From Brachypterus glaber (taxonomy: Eukaryota > Arthropoda > Insecta > Coleoptera > Kateretidae), in contig OY294045.1 in assembly GCA_958510825.1 (NCBI GenBank), positions 8,855,916 to 8,919,915 on the forward strand: DNA of 64,000 nucleotides, read 5' to 3'. A program made the position numbers and the translations under genes. The notes beneath the pieces are model-generated. The model made no database searches, was not told where the DNA came from, and was given only the letters and a program-made list of their open reading frames with translations. Positions 21,954 through 32,967 of this stretch are shown in pieces (positions within the stretch are counted from its first letter, which is position 1; every line of letters begins with the position of its first letter).

Positions 21954-23025
21954 ACCAACGCATTTTTATATTTTCGGGGTCGCTGTAAGTGGATCTGACC
22001 TCAGAATTGCTCCATCAGGTCACAATTTTTGTCTACCCTTAAAAAACTTTGAATTCAAGGAATTCTTTCCCTTCTTACTCTACAAATTAATTGTTTTTTC
22101 CCTATTTATGCTTATTTTGATATTGTCCCTACTAAGCAGTAGAAAAACATTAAACTTAGCATGATATTTAAAACAATTTAGCAAGAAAAAGTGAAACACT
22201 ATCCATGTAAGTATAAAAGCAAATGAACCTGAGTGTTTTTGTATAAACAAACTTGATCTTGAGGTCAATATTATCACTAACCAGATTTATCAAGTGCATA
22301 CATTTTTATAAATTTATTCCACTTCATTTTAATTATCATTAAATTACTATTCAATATAAAACTATTACAAATATACAGGGTGTTTATGTATAAAATTACA
22401 ATTCTAAATTTATTAAATTAAGAGTGAAGTATAAGTCTGTATACAGACATATAATCTTATTCGGCATAGGTATGTATTAAAGAAACTCCAAAGTCCAAAC
22501 CAAAAATAAAAAATAATTTAAAATTCCTGTTGTGCGACCTTGTTATTGTAATGAAAGTATCAACTCTGGTTATAATTTAGAACAAGTCCCATTTAAGCGT
22601 GAGACTACCGCCATCTGTTGGGTATTACACCAAGTCTAATCTTATTTTAAACTACAACTGAAGGTCCCGGATTCTAACTCGAATATTTTTTTGCACAAAT
22701 TCACGGTCCAAAGTCGGATCAGGTACATTTTACAATGCATTGCAATGCTTGGTTTTAAATATTTAAATCTAATTACTCTTTTTATGAAGTTGTATTTCTT
22801 ACTATAAGTACCTAATGGTTGGCGTATATAGATCAGCTACAAATCGTAATTATTTGTATGGTTATTGTATTAATTATGGTTTTGTTTTATGATGAATACA
22901 AGGTTTGCTTTGGTTCTCTTAAAGCGCAGTTCTGGTTCGAAAAAGGATTAGGTTCCTACTACTGGGCAAAGCCTATTCGCATGATTCTTTGTTCTGAACC
23001 ATTCCAATTATTGATAAACAAAACA
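21954..23025. other. Unassigned sequence; one solitary CAGGGTG end
   Basis: At 22376, TA-CAGGGTGTTTATGTATAAA looks like a terminus of the CAGGGTG group, but no partner end was found nearby. No gene is supported. Confidence 0.4.
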
Positions 23026-23116
23026 AACCTACAATTTAATCTGTGACTATACTATGTCAGGTGAGTGTAAACCTACTATTAAATCTGTGACTATACTACT
23101 ATGTCAGGTGAGTGTA
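23026..23116 (+). repeat. Tandem duplication, ~45-bp unit
   Basis: Unit one 23026-23068 and unit two 23069-23116 share CTGTGACTATACTA and ATGTCAGGTGAGTGTAA; the second carries a 3-bp ACT gain. A recent local duplication. Confidence 0.85.
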
Positions 23117-23949
23117 ATTGTTAAAATAGCATGCACGTGCTGTTTTCTTTTTCTTTATTTTTTTTCTTTATGTATACATAAAAAATATTGAGGATAAAAA
23201 TAAATGTATATCAATTATTATCATACAAATATGCATTGACATTTCAATAAACAATAAAAATTACGAATATATTTTAAATAAGTCCTGAAGATTTGTAAAT
23301 GTATTGCGTTGCATTTATATCAAAGGAGATAGGTAGTATATCGCGATTTTTCTCAATGTTTCTACCAAAATATAATTTTTGATTGTGTAGATCGGGTGGT
23401 GGATATGCAGATTTAAGTTGCCATAAGATTAAATCCAATTGTCCTCTTTTATAGAATTTTGTTTAACTTCGTTCGAGATTTAATAAGTTAATAACCATCA
23501 CATTCCACTAATGGTTTGCCAAAATTTGAAATCCAATAATATATAAAATTTTTTCTATTTTGCGACTCTTATAAGCTCATAATCACACGCATTTTGCGTG
23601 TTCTTATAGGCCCATAAGAGGTTTTTTTTCTGTTGGGTTGGTAACATACAAAAGCCTATCTCTTGACGTTTTGCGTGCAAATGTCAATGTCGGTTTAAAG
23701 TTTAATTTTTTACAAAAATTTGTGTTTGGGTTATTTTTTACCGTGTTAAAATTGTGGACTGGTTAACTGCAATAAAAAAAGAAGTGATGACTGTAAAATA
23801 TATCAAAATATCATTTGTTCTTAGAATTTTAAACATAATGTAAACTGTAATGCCAACCCAAAACAAAAATCCCTAAATCAGTCATCAATTTAAATGTAAG
23901 TTTTTTAAATTTTAGAGCAAAATAGAAAAAATTGTATAAAGTACTCGTT
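23117..23949. other. Unassigned sequence
   Basis: A+T-rich, with no credible frame and no copy elsewhere in the window. Confidence 0.3.
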
Positions 23950-24064
23950 TCACAACACGTTTTTAGAGCACTACTACTTTGGAAAACTCACCGCAAGCGG
24001 CTCGTTTTCTAAACTTGTACTAGTGCGCTAAAAACGTATGTTATGAAACTAGTACTTTAATATA
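23950..24064. mobile_element. Hairpin MITE of the TTTTTAGCGCACTAGTA family, partial
   Basis: CACAACACGTTTTTAG...ACTTTGGAAAACTC pairs with GCGCTAAAAACGTATGTTATG. Full-length relatives are at 37531-37740 and 46519-46697. The outer GCAACGTTTTTTTGCA ends are missing here and the right side is cut by the MITE at 24074. Confidence 0.75.
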
Positions 24065-24073
24065 CTATTAATA

Positions 24074-24496
24074 CACGAAAAAAAAAATTATAGCTAGGAG
24101 CGCTATAACACACATACCAAGCAAATTATAATCGCTTATTATATAAATACAAGGCTTTCTCTTATAATTATGGCAGTCAGTGTAAAAATTTATATGAAAT
24201 ACTTTAATTGTTTAGTGAATAATAAAATATAACAAATAGTATGGCATTTATAGCTTAAATAGATTTAATTATTGTCCGTGCTAATAATTTTTATAATATA
24301 ATAAAATTTCTGTAAATTTATAATAGTGCCTGTAATAAATATAATCGTGTCTGTAATATATATAATCGTTTCCAATTTATTTTTAACATTATTAGTTATT
24401 GTGTCCCTTATAATCTATAGCTTAAATCACTATAATTTGCCACTGTTACCAATATCTTATAATGTATAGCGCAGAGCCCACTAATTTCTTTCCGTG
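24074..24496 (-). mobile_element. MITE, second copy of the 7491 element (reversed)
   Basis: Near-identical reverse complement of 7491-7913, with ends CACGAAAAAAAAAATTA and TTTCTTTCCGTG. TA is present on the left only; the right flank joins a truncated copy of the GCGCTAGAATAAT repeat, suggesting a later rearrangement. High similarity implies fairly recent activity. Confidence 0.88.
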
Positions 24497-24500
24497 CTGT

Positions 24501-25808
24501 GCTAGAATAATGTTATACGCTAGGTTCGAATTTTCCAAAAATTTAGTATATCGTCCCAGACAAAAAATTCTTGGATACAAATTTGTTTCATGAAAAAATA
24601 AGAAATTTTTGTTTTTTTTTTTGTTGTGTCCGTCTGTCTGTCCGTCTGATATCACGTTTTCTGTAAACACGATAACTCAAGAACGAATTGTCCGATCGAC
24701 TTGAAATTTTCAGAAAAATAAAAGTTCTATGAGGGGAAGATCCCTATTGTTTATTGTTTTTGAAATTAATCCCCCTAAAAACAAAAAAGTTATAGGGGAC
24801 AAACTTTTAAAAAAATCGAAAAAATCTGAAAGAAAATTAAGATTAACGTAACTTATTAAGATTTTTTTTTTAATTTTGAAACTTTTTTAAATTTTTTTAA
24901 AAAATAAAAAAAAATATTCAGAAATTTTTAATTTTTCAAAAAAAGATATTTAAAAAAATGAATTTTTTTTTAATTATTTATTTTTTTTTTGAGTATTTGG
25001 GAAAATGCAATATACTATTTACTGTGAATAATATATAATGGAATGCGTAGCATTACATACAGGGTGATCAATAACTGGCATGCCAAATTTTAAGAGCTGA
25101 TTCCACATCCAAAAATAACAAAAAAAGTTCCTATAAAGGTTGGTCCGGAAATGAGCCCTAAGGGAGCTAGGGCCCTTTAAAATTGTAATAAAAATACGGT
25201 TTTTAATTAATAACTCTGGTACCCTTTGAGCTAGAGCGACGAGCTTTTGCATGTATACTAGTATTAATAAGAGCAATAAGTTTATGCTAATTTATTTTTT
25301 TGAATTTATCCAGAGACGTACCTAGACAGACAAAATATGTAAGGCTTAACACATTTTTGCCCCAAACTTTTTTATGTGTAGTTTTTTGTTTTTTTTTGTA
25401 AAAAATATAGATTTCTTGAGTAAAAATACATAAAAAATATCATATAGTGTAACACTGTAGGAGCAACCGTTTAAAAAAAATGCAATTAAGAGGAAGTAAC
25501 ATTTTGTGCCACCAAAAACGTTACTTTTTAAAAGGCTATTACTCCTTTAATATTAAATTTAGGTGTTTTGGTGAAGAATACTTTTTTGCTCAGTTTTAAA
25601 TGAAGAATCACCCTGCAGCATTAAAATTTTATTGATACTCTTATTTGTTCCCCATTCAATATGTCATCTTCGAAGGGCCGTAGCTCCCTTAGGGCTCATT
25701 TACGGACTACCCTTTATAAAAACATTTTTTCATATTTTTGGATGTACAATCACCTCTTAAATTTTGGCATGGCAGTTACGGATCACCCTGTATCTTCATG
25801 GCTTGTTT
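24501..25808 (+). repeat. GTCTGTC-module repeat, copy 1 (interrupted)
   Basis: Shared with 30917-31433 and 37402-37853: GCTAGAATAAT, TCGAATTTTC..AAAA, GGATACAAATTTGTTTCATG, a run of GTCYGTCTGTC, ACACGATAACTCAAGAACG, CGACTTG.AATTTTCAG, and the end TATAATGGAATGCGTAGC...GGCTTGTTT. The 5' word AGCGCCTGCG is lost here. A 731-bp element (25060-25790) is inserted near the 3' end. No ORF. The family is unknown to me. Confidence 0.8.
25060..25790. mobile_element. CAGGGTG-family element, copy 2, 731 bp, intact ends
   Basis: Ends CAGGGTGATCAATAACTGGC and GATCACCCTG are flanked by TA. The interrupted host repeat gives the empty site: copies at 30917 and 37402 read CATATCTT(T/C)A(T/C)GG uninterrupted, so one TA was duplicated on insertion. 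Inner landmarks TTGGTCCGGAAATGAGCCCT and its inverted counterpart form partial arms. TA targeting points to a Tc1/mariner-type transposase acting in trans. Confidence 0.9.
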
Positions 25809-26205
25809 TATACATATTCTAATTTTCATGTCTATATCATATGACGATTAATAGATAACCTGTATAGTTCGTACATACCCGAGTTAGAGGGATGCACTCC
25901 TCATCGTCACTTTCTAAATAAAACATTTTACCCATTTTTACAATTTTATCACATATCACGAGGCATAATTATGATGTAAAAACATGCATATATTAACAAA
26001 AACTTGAACTAAATTATCCGTATGTCATTATAATACCAACTTGGTAAGGAAACTTTTTGGTGAGAACATAAATAAACCACACAGTTGGTTATCACTGAGT
26101 GTATTCACCACTTTTAATTTTTTTTTAACCACAACAAAACGTTGAATATATCGTTAATTTTCATAATTAGCTGATAAGTTTTAAAATACTAGATAATTAA
26201 TATAT
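25809..26205. other. Unassigned sequence
   Basis: A+T-rich DNA between two elements, without a supported feature. Confidence 0.3.
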
Positions 26206-27360
26206 CGTCGGCTTACAAGTAAAGAGCACTAAGTCCAAAAACATAATTTTGAGATATTGACAAATATAACTTTCATTGTTGTTTTTTAATTTTTGTAATA
26301 ATTGTTTTTCGAAAAAAACTACCGCAAATTGCAATGACATGTTTGGACATATTAATGTCTTATTTGCAGTTAAATAAAGAAAAATTGAAGTAGTTTAATT
26401 CAACTAAATTTGAAAAAAGACATGGACTAAGTGCCTTTTAATTGTAGGCCCACGACTTCGGCTTACAAGTAAAGAGCAATAAAATAATATAAAAAATAAC
26501 TATTTAAAATTAAAACCCTTCTATTAATTAAACGCAATGTATAACTATAAAGTAGAAAACAAGATGTTTACAAAAATTTTCAAAAACTAGATTTTTAAAA
26601 GAAGGGTTTGAACTTTTTGATTCTTTAAAGAACGTTTCCAAAATTAATAATAATAATAATTAATTAGTATTAATTATATGAAACTGCTTACTATGCCAGA
26701 ACTAAGACAGTTTTCAGAGGCTGTGCCGGCAAAGAAGCATCTCCTAGAGTCAATAATTATAATGAATCATTAATGATAAAACACTTCACGGTGCAACATC
26801 CCTCAGAAATGCACCGAGACTTTGAACTTAGTGTGAAGGCTTCAAATTTAGTTTTGAAATATTATCTGATAATAAAAAAACCAGTGCGAATGAAAATTAA
26901 ATTATTACCTACACATCAAAAGAACACGTAAAAAGCATTGTGATTATACAGGTAAAGTTCTGTTTCTCTGTTCTGTCTCTATTCCATCAACTTTAACATA
27001 GCAAAATTTGAATGCGTTTGTCAGTACAATAAATAACGCGATATTGTATCATATAAATGATTCAAGCAATCATATTTTTATAAATTAACTCTTTTTAGAA
27101 AGTCGCTTAGTGCAGAAACATTTGAAATAATCTACAAGTAAAACGCACTAAGTGCACTAAGAGACTTAGTGCCTATTGACAGATAAAATTTTAATCAAAA
27201 TCAAATTGGTGCGTTTTGTATAGTGGGTAACTCCCTTGGCAGTCCACCTAGAAGTTAGTTCGGTTTACCTATACATAGATCATCAAAGATTAATTACAGT
27301 GCCATTAAAATCCCATTTTTGCAAAAAAGTGACTTAGTGCCTTTTACTTGTAAGCCGACG
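26206..27360. mobile_element. CGTCGGCTTACAAGTAAA-ended element(s), 1155 bp
   Basis: Outer ends CGTCGGCTTACAAGTAAA and TTTACTTGTAAGCCGACG are perfect complements flanked by ATAT. The same end sequences recur inside: inverted at ~26433-26457 (GTGCCTTTTAATTGTAGGCC) and direct at 26457-26475 (TCGGCTTACAAGTAAAGAGC), so this may be a 250-bp and a 900-bp element fused at a shared boundary. ACTAAGTGCACTAAGAGACT at 27151-27170 is a further internal repeat. Confidence 0.75.
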
Positions 27361-28052
27361 ATATAAACAAACCGTGAAGATAGAAAATGTTACGCATTCC
27401 ATAATAGTGGATAGAATCAGAACATCTTTTGATTTTACCAACGAACCAATAACTTTTCTCTCTAGAATAGGCATTTCATTTGTAAAAACTGACAAAAACG
27501 TAGCCAACATATACATTTGTCTGTCTTACTCGCACAGCTTTGTTCTAACAGAGACAACAATAACAGTTACTGGTAATTGTTATTGTTCAGGCCTGAATAT
27601 ACCTACTATTTGTTTACAAACAAACCGAGATGTTGGCGATACTTTATATTAATGATATACGTATTCTAGAGAGAAGAGTTGTTAGTTCGTTGGATTTTAC
27701 TCACATGGGTGACGTCATAACCTAGAATCTCGCTATTTAAGAGCGATTAAATAGCATCTCGCTAGTTGATAAGTGACTATTATGCCGATAGCTCAAAATT
27801 ACAAAAAATATAGCTCTCGAGCTGCGGTCCTTTTAATAATGAATTAAATATTAAGTTTCAAAAATTTTCTAATCAAAATTAACGAAAAACACGCTACTTA
27901 CAGTTTAGCCGGTTAAACTATTAGGTCTCGGGATATAACCTATGACTATATTGTCGTCAATATTTAACTTAACTCAAAAATACTGCTACCAACATTAAAA
28001 CCAAAAACGAAAACAAATAAAAAAAAATATTTTTTTTTCAGTTTAGTCGAGA
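27361..28052. other. Unassigned sequence
   Basis: A short dyad (ATCTCGCTATTTAAGAGCGA, then TTAAATAGCATCTCGCTAG) lies at 27727-27763. The open frames here have no recognisable motif. Confidence 0.35.
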
Positions 28053-28055
28053 TAA

Positions 28056-28258
28056 GGGAACGTTCAAGTATTACGTAACGCTTCTAGGGAGGTGGGGGTA
28101 ATTTTGGAGTATTACGCACATGTTAATGGTATAGGAAAATAGCGGTGGGGAGGTCCAAAATGCTCAAAATTTGCGTTACGTAATAGTATTACGCTATTTT
28201 CCTATTCCATTAACATGGGCGTAACACTCCAATATTACGGTAATACTTGAACGTTCCC
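28056..28258. mobile_element. Harbinger-like MITE, 203 bp, TAA duplication, internal repeat
   Basis: GGGAACGTTCAAGTATTACG and its complement end the element, with TAA at 28053-28055 and 28259-28261. Inside, the block from GTTACGTAATA through TATTTTCCTATTCCATTAAC to GGGCGTAACACTCC is present twice in opposite orientation. This looks like one MITE nested in, or recombined with, a second copy. Confidence 0.85.
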
Positions 28259-28261
28259 TAA

Positions 28262-28739
28262 ACAAATCACAAATAATTAAATTTTTTTCTGTGTGTAAAG
28301 GTAGTATTATATTTTTCTCAGAGTAACTAATTACTACATTAAAATATATAACATTAAGAATAAATTACTCTGAATAATAGTCTGAAATTTTTATCCTACA
28401 ATTATTTAAAACATGTAATTGTATAAATTCTTTGTATATTATACAAGGTCAACATATCCATACTTTATTAATAATCATTATGATTAAAGTATTATTAAAT
28501 TATTATTTTCAATGAAATTTTAGTTTAAATTAGTGCACCTATTTTGACCAAAGTTCAACGCTTCGACGAAATTGGTTAGATATATTGTTGCAATATTTCA
28601 CCACATAGCCGTGGAATATTTTAAACAAAGCAAACGTAATAATCAGTAGTCGGCGAATGGGGAATTCTCCCATTAGATTAGACAGGGACAAAAGTTCTAC
28701 CCAAAAAGGATAGAAGACATACATACACTCCCACTTCCA
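28262..28739. other. Unassigned sequence
   Basis: 28646-28660 (AGTAGTCGGCGAAT) matches the left end of the repeat at 40347. Nothing else is recognised. Confidence 0.35.
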
Positions 28740-28806
28740 CCCAACCAAACAAATTCTGTATTTGTTCTTTGTTGAACAAATACAATATTTACTTGGCCGG
28801 GCGAAA
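28740..28806. repeat. Hairpin, partial relative of 28891-28980
   Basis: CCAACCAAACAAATTCTGTA...TTTGTTC pairs with GAACAAATACAATATTTACT, then TGGCCGG. It shares sequence and stem order with the hairpin 85 bp downstream but has more mismatches, and the left CACTTTCCGG arm is missing. Confidence 0.7.
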
Positions 28807-28890
28807 AGTGCATTATTAAAGAAATTACTGGCGCCATCTAAATTTTAGTAGAATTATCTTATTCTACAGATTCACATTAGCTATGCTCAC

Positions 28891-28980
28891 TGCTACACTT
28901 TCCGGCCAACCAAATAAATACTGTATTTGTTGTATGAAAAACAAATACAGTATTTATTTAGTTGGCTGGAAAGTGTAGCA
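28891..28980 (+). repeat. Near-perfect 90-nt hairpin (pre-miRNA-like or mini-MITE)
   Basis: 28891-28930 pairs with 28941-28980 at 38 of 40 positions. On the plus strand the two exceptions are one G.U and one C.A; the 10-nt loop is TGTATGAAAA. The stem begins TGCTACACTTTCCGGCC. Size and loop resemble an animal miRNA precursor, but equal symmetry and a related neighbour at 28740 also fit a tiny inverted-repeat transposon. Confidence 0.75.
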
Positions 28981-29040
28981 CAAATGAGATAGAGATAGGG
29001 TAGACGTCTTTTGTTTCATAATTCTAGTTGTAGAGAGCTC

Positions 29041-29130
29041 CATTTATAGTACTCGCATAGGCGCCGTGTCGACTCTAGCGTTGAGGCGAGGTTTTAAATA
29101 TTAACATTTTTATTTCTTTTTATCTTGATT
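29041..29130 (+). repeat. Dispersed repeat (GCATAGGCGCCG...), copy 1
   Basis: Matches 40375-40450 and, inverted, 61735-61805: TCGCATAGGCGCCGTGTCGA, GTTGAGGCGAGGTTTT, TTTTTATTTCTTTTTATCTT. Only this ~90-bp segment is present here. The family is unknown. Confidence 0.8.
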
Positions 29131-29157
29131 TTTTTTAACGATTTTAACAAGAAATTT

Positions 29158-29203
29158 ATATGCAAGTTTGGTGCTATGCAAGTTTGCTGCTATGCAAGTT
29201 TGC
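29158..29203 (+). repeat. Short tandem repeat TATGCAAGTTTGSTGC x3
   Basis: Three head-to-tail 15-bp units. 29222-29290 (CACGGAGCAAGTTATACGCA) is inverted at 29600-29668, so these units lie in one arm of a ~500-bp inverted repeat. Confidence 0.8.
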
Positions 29204-29221
29204 TGCCAGATATAGCATGAG

Positions 29222-29668
29222 GACAATTGCACATTCATTTGCCTTTTCACGGAGCAAGTTATACGCAAGTTTGACGCTATATATTGCAAGTTAAACAATG
29301 CTGCCAACCAGACAATTTTGATGTGTCTCTGCATTTGTTGAGAAAATCATAACCTAACATTTGCTTTTTTAAGGAAACTTTTTAGTTAGACAGACCGGCC
29401 TATTATTAATAATAATTATTAACATGTCCAGTTGCTACTATATTAGTAAAAAGAAATCGATTTAATAACTTTTTTCCAGGTCGGTACCACGAAAATAACT
29501 ATAAATCTTGCATGAAAATCGTCGAAAAATAGAACTTGTTCTAATAATTTGATGGCTCGGAAATTACATCAAATTTGCCTGAAGGCATGCGCAGTTACTG
29601 AATCATTCTTGCAACAAAATTACATAGCACCAAACTTACGTACAAATTGCTCCGTGAAAAGGCGCCTT
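29222..29668. mobile_element. Inverted repeat, possible foldback remnant
   Basis: Arms 29222-29290 and 29600-29668 (CTTTTCACGGAGCAA...) are complementary with ~80% identity by eye. The centre is unremarkable. No target duplication found. Confidence 0.5.
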
Positions 29669-30006
29669 AAAATAGGTGGAATATGTATTCAAATCATATT
29701 GAGTGGTACTCAAGTAACTACTTTTACCTTGATCAGTAATATACGCTATATCCTTATTACAAAATCTTAAAATAGACACTTTCTAGTATTAACACTTAAA
29801 ACCATGCATTTAGTATTCATTGTCATTGAATTGACAACTCAAACTGCCCTGCTCAGAAAAGGTTTTTACACTACCATACACGGATAAAACTTTTAATAAC
29901 CTAATTATTATTGTAAATATGTTATAAAACACAACAAAATAGTGTAGTATGCATCAATCAGTGATTGGCAATTACAAAATGTGATTTATAATACAATAAT
30001 ATGCCG
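29669..30006. other. Unassigned sequence
   Basis: No supported feature. Confidence 0.3.
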
Positions 30007-30225
30007 TGCTATACAAAAGTAACCGCTCGTCTCCTAACTTTTGAACTAGTTGAGATATCAACTTAAAAATTGGAACAACTAAATAAGATAACCCAAATAA
30101 TTTTTTCGCATATATTTGATAATTTCAGCTGTTAAAATGTGAACAGGGGGAGACATTTTTTAAATGGAAAGGGGGGTTGTGCGATAACATTTTAAAGCTT
30201 ATAAAATTATCTACTAATTCTACGT
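30007..30225 (+). mobile_element. Left part of a CAGTGCGGTCC-family MITE
   Basis: AACTTTTGAACTAGTTGAGA, GCATATATTTGAT, GTGAACAGGGGG and TTTAAATGGAAAGGGGGGTT follow the left arm of 16871-17596. The terminal CAGTGCGG and the right half are missing. Confidence 0.75.
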
Positions 30226-30324
30226 CTAACCACTCGTTAGTGGTACTATGTGCTTGAGACACACAAGTCTTCAACTTGCTACCATTTAAAGTCTCCAGAC
30301 TAGGAGAGGTATGAGTAGTTGTCT

Positions 30325-30565
30325 ACATCTAGAAATAGATAGCGCACAAGTATAAATCAATCCAATGACTATATTTTGCGAATAAAGTCTAAAAACGTTT
30401 TCTTAATCAGCGTGCAGAGTTGACTCTTGGTACTGAAGAGGACCAGAAGCCCGAAACTGTCAGTCTACCAATATCACTCTGTACGATTATTAGAAAATAG
30501 ATTGATGAAATAATAAATTAATATTTTTATAATTTGGTTTAAAATTAAAAATTTCTGTCCTTAAC
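30325..30565 (+). repeat. Hammerhead-bearing dispersed repeat, copy 2
   Basis: Includes the 5' part absent from copy 1 (GTCTACATCTAGAAATAGAT, then GCGCACAAG...GAATAAAGTC), the hammerhead, and the same A+T-rich tail ending TTTCTGTCCTTA. The ~240-bp size and lack of an ORF fit a non-autonomous retrozyme-like unit. It begins near a segment with GTCTTCAACTTGCTACC that is not in the other copies. Confidence 0.85.
30412..30484 (+). ncRNA. Type I hammerhead ribozyme, copy 2 (stem II mismatch)
   Basis: Same layout as 24-96: outer stem I GTGCAGAGT/ACTCTGTAC, inner stem I TTGGTA/TACCAA, core CTGAAGA (30433-30439), GAAAC, stem III ACT/AGT with loop GTC, C30465 at the cleavage site. Stem II is GGAC/GCCC, so one of four pairs is A.C, and the loop is CAGAA. 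Probably weakened, but not clearly dead. Confidence 0.8.
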
Positions 30566-30916
30566 AGTACTTTTTATAATATCCAAATATTGAGTTGCCC
30601 TTTAAAAAAATCAACAATGAAATTTTTAAATGGAAGTCAAGGTCCCTTATCTTGTAGCCATCACATTGAAGTAATCATATATTTTGCTAATGTGTACTAT
30701 ATACTTACCAAGTGCAAAATTTTGTTTATTTAATAATCTTTTTGATTATAATTTATAATATATATTATATAATAGCATAAAATATTATTTAAAATACATT
30801 TTTTTTTAAATAAACAATTTTCATATCATTTGATATTACACTGTAAAAAATATTTCCTGCAATTTAATTACCGACTATCAGAACCAGAAAAGAAAATAAA
30901 AAAATCCGAAATTTAT
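30566..30916. other. A+T-rich sequence
   Basis: No supported feature; a TA-rich tract lies at 30750-30775. Confidence 0.3.
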
Positions 30917-31433
30917 AGCGCCTGCGCTAGAATCATATCAGGGTATCGAATTTTCAAAAAAATCAAAAATCGTCCTCGCCAAAACACCTTGGATATAAAT
31001 TTGTTTCATAAAAAAAAACAACTTTTTTTTGTCCGTCTATCCGTCTGTCTGATGTCACGATTTTTGTGAACACGATAACTCAAGAACGAATAGGCCGATC
31101 GACTTGTAATTTTCAGGAAAAATCAATTTCTACGAGGGGAAGATTCGTATTGTTTTTGAAAGTAATCCCCACCAAAACAAAAAAGTTATGCTAAACTTAT
31201 AAAAAAATCGAAAACAGCTGAAAGACAATTCGTAAGTTTTTTTGTATTTTTTTTTTTTAATTTTTTTTTTCAATAATTTTTCGTTTTTTAAAAAAATACT
31301 TTTAAAAATAAATGTGTTTTTTATTTTTTTTTTTGAAAATTGTTTTTTTAAAAGCAATATACCATTTACTGTGAATAATATATAATGGAATGCGTAGCAT
31401 TTCATATCTTTATGGCTTGTTTAAAAATACTAT
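30917..31433 (+). repeat. GTCTGTC-module repeat, copy 2 (uninterrupted)
   Basis: The most complete copy: AGCGCCTGCGCTAGAATCAT at the 5' end, GTCCGTCTATCCGTCTGTCT, GAACACGATAACTCAAGAAC, and a 3' end of AATGGAATGCGTAGCATTTC...GGCTTGTTT. It supplies the empty site for the element inserted at 25060. No ORF. Confidence 0.82.
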
Positions 31434-32298
31434 ATATTGTAATTTTAAAACTTGGTTTTAGGATATTAAAACTTTAGGTTTAAATCATATGAATTTTATA
31501 CGCAGTTTAATCTTAATGTTAAGTACTCTATAATTTTAAACCCATTTTGCTCTCCTATTTCGAAAATTTTCAATTTTTTTTTGCGTATTTTTGCGTTTTA
31601 TGACGTTTTATGTCGATATAAATCAATTTTAATAAAAAGAGAAAAAAATCGGTCGGTCGGTCGTTCTGTCGGGAAAATTTGTAAGCACGATAACTTAAGA
31701 ATGCTTTAGGCTAGAGACTTGAAATTTGGCACACAGGTATGTTACCAAAAGTTCTCGTTCCGGATTGTTTTTGGTGAACATTGGGGTGCGGCAAGGGGGG
31801 CAAATGGGGAAAAATACATTTTTTTTACAAAAATTTGAAAATTGCTATATAGTGGATTTTAAGGTTGCTGAAGTTGAATCTAATAAAAAAAAAGATTCTA
31901 ACTCCAACCCAGCAGGGGTGAGGGGGTAAATAATTTTAAATATTTTCAATATTTTCGTCAAAATTGGTATATAGGGGTTTTTGGGGTAGACGAATATGAA
32001 TCTGAAAAATGGAAAAGCTCTTTTACTGGGCAGTGTATTTTGCAGTATAGTAAGAAAATATTTAAGTAGGTATATTCAAATATTTTTAAGCAAATATGTA
32101 CAGTAGCTACATTATGTACATAATGTACTGAATACATTGTATTTATATGAGACCCATCCTGACTGCGATTTATGACATTAAAATTTATTTATTTTAATTA
32201 TGATTAATATTTTTTACACGTGGCAAAACTATAATCTAGTTGGAGAGCTGGTGACCATTTCTACTTTATTATTTTCTCCTGACTGTATTTTACATATA
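31434..32298. other. Unassigned sequence with another GTC-repeat module
   Basis: 31640-31740 has GGTCGGTCGGTCGTTCTGTC, then AAGCACGATAACTTAAGAAT and GACTTGAAATTTGGCAC, the same word order as in the copies at 24501 and 30917 but with unrelated flanks. A 14-bp palindrome ATTATGTACATAAT is at 32112-32125. Confidence 0.5.
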
Positions 32299-32967
32299 CA
32301 CGGTGATCAGTAACTGCCATACCAAAATTTAAGAGGTGATTCAGCATCCAAAAATACATCCGGAAATGAGTCCTAAGGGAGCTACGGCCCTTAGAAGATG
32401 ACATATTGAATGAGGAACAAATAAGAGCATTAATAACATTTATTCGCTGCAGGGTGAATCTTCATTTAAAACTAGCAAAAAAGTAATCTTCACCAAAATA
32501 CCTAAATTTAATATTAAAGGAGTAATAGCCTTTTAAAAAGTAACGTTTTTGGTGGCACAAAATGTTACTTCCATTTAATTGCAATTTTTTTGTGTTACAC
32601 TATATGACATTTTTTATGTAGTTTTACTCAAGGAATCCATATTTTTTACAAAAAATCCAAAAAAAGTACACATAAAAAAGTTTGGGGCAAAAATGTGTTA
32701 AGCCTAATACATTTTTACGTCTAGGGAGGCCTCTGGATAAATAAATTGACATAAACTTATTGTCCTTATTAATACTAGTATACATGCAAAAGCTCGTCGC
32801 TATAGCTTAAAGGGTACCAAAGTTATTAATTAAAAACCTTATTTTTATTAGAAATTTAAAGGACCGAAGTTCCCTTAGGGCTCATTTTCGGACCAACCTT
32901 TATAGGAACTTTTTTATATGTTTGCATGCAGAATTAAATTTTGGCATGTCAGTTATTGAGCACCCTG
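32299..32967 (-). mobile_element. CAGGGTG-family element, copy 3, 669 bp
   Basis: Ends CACGGTGATCAGTAACTGCC and GAGCACCCTG with TA on both sides. Relative to 25060-25790 the interior is reversed: GAGTCCTAAGGGAGCTACGG is near the left end and GGGCTCATTTTCGGACCAAC near the right, and the element is somewhat shorter. It is a non-coding, TA-targeted element. Confidence 0.87.
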
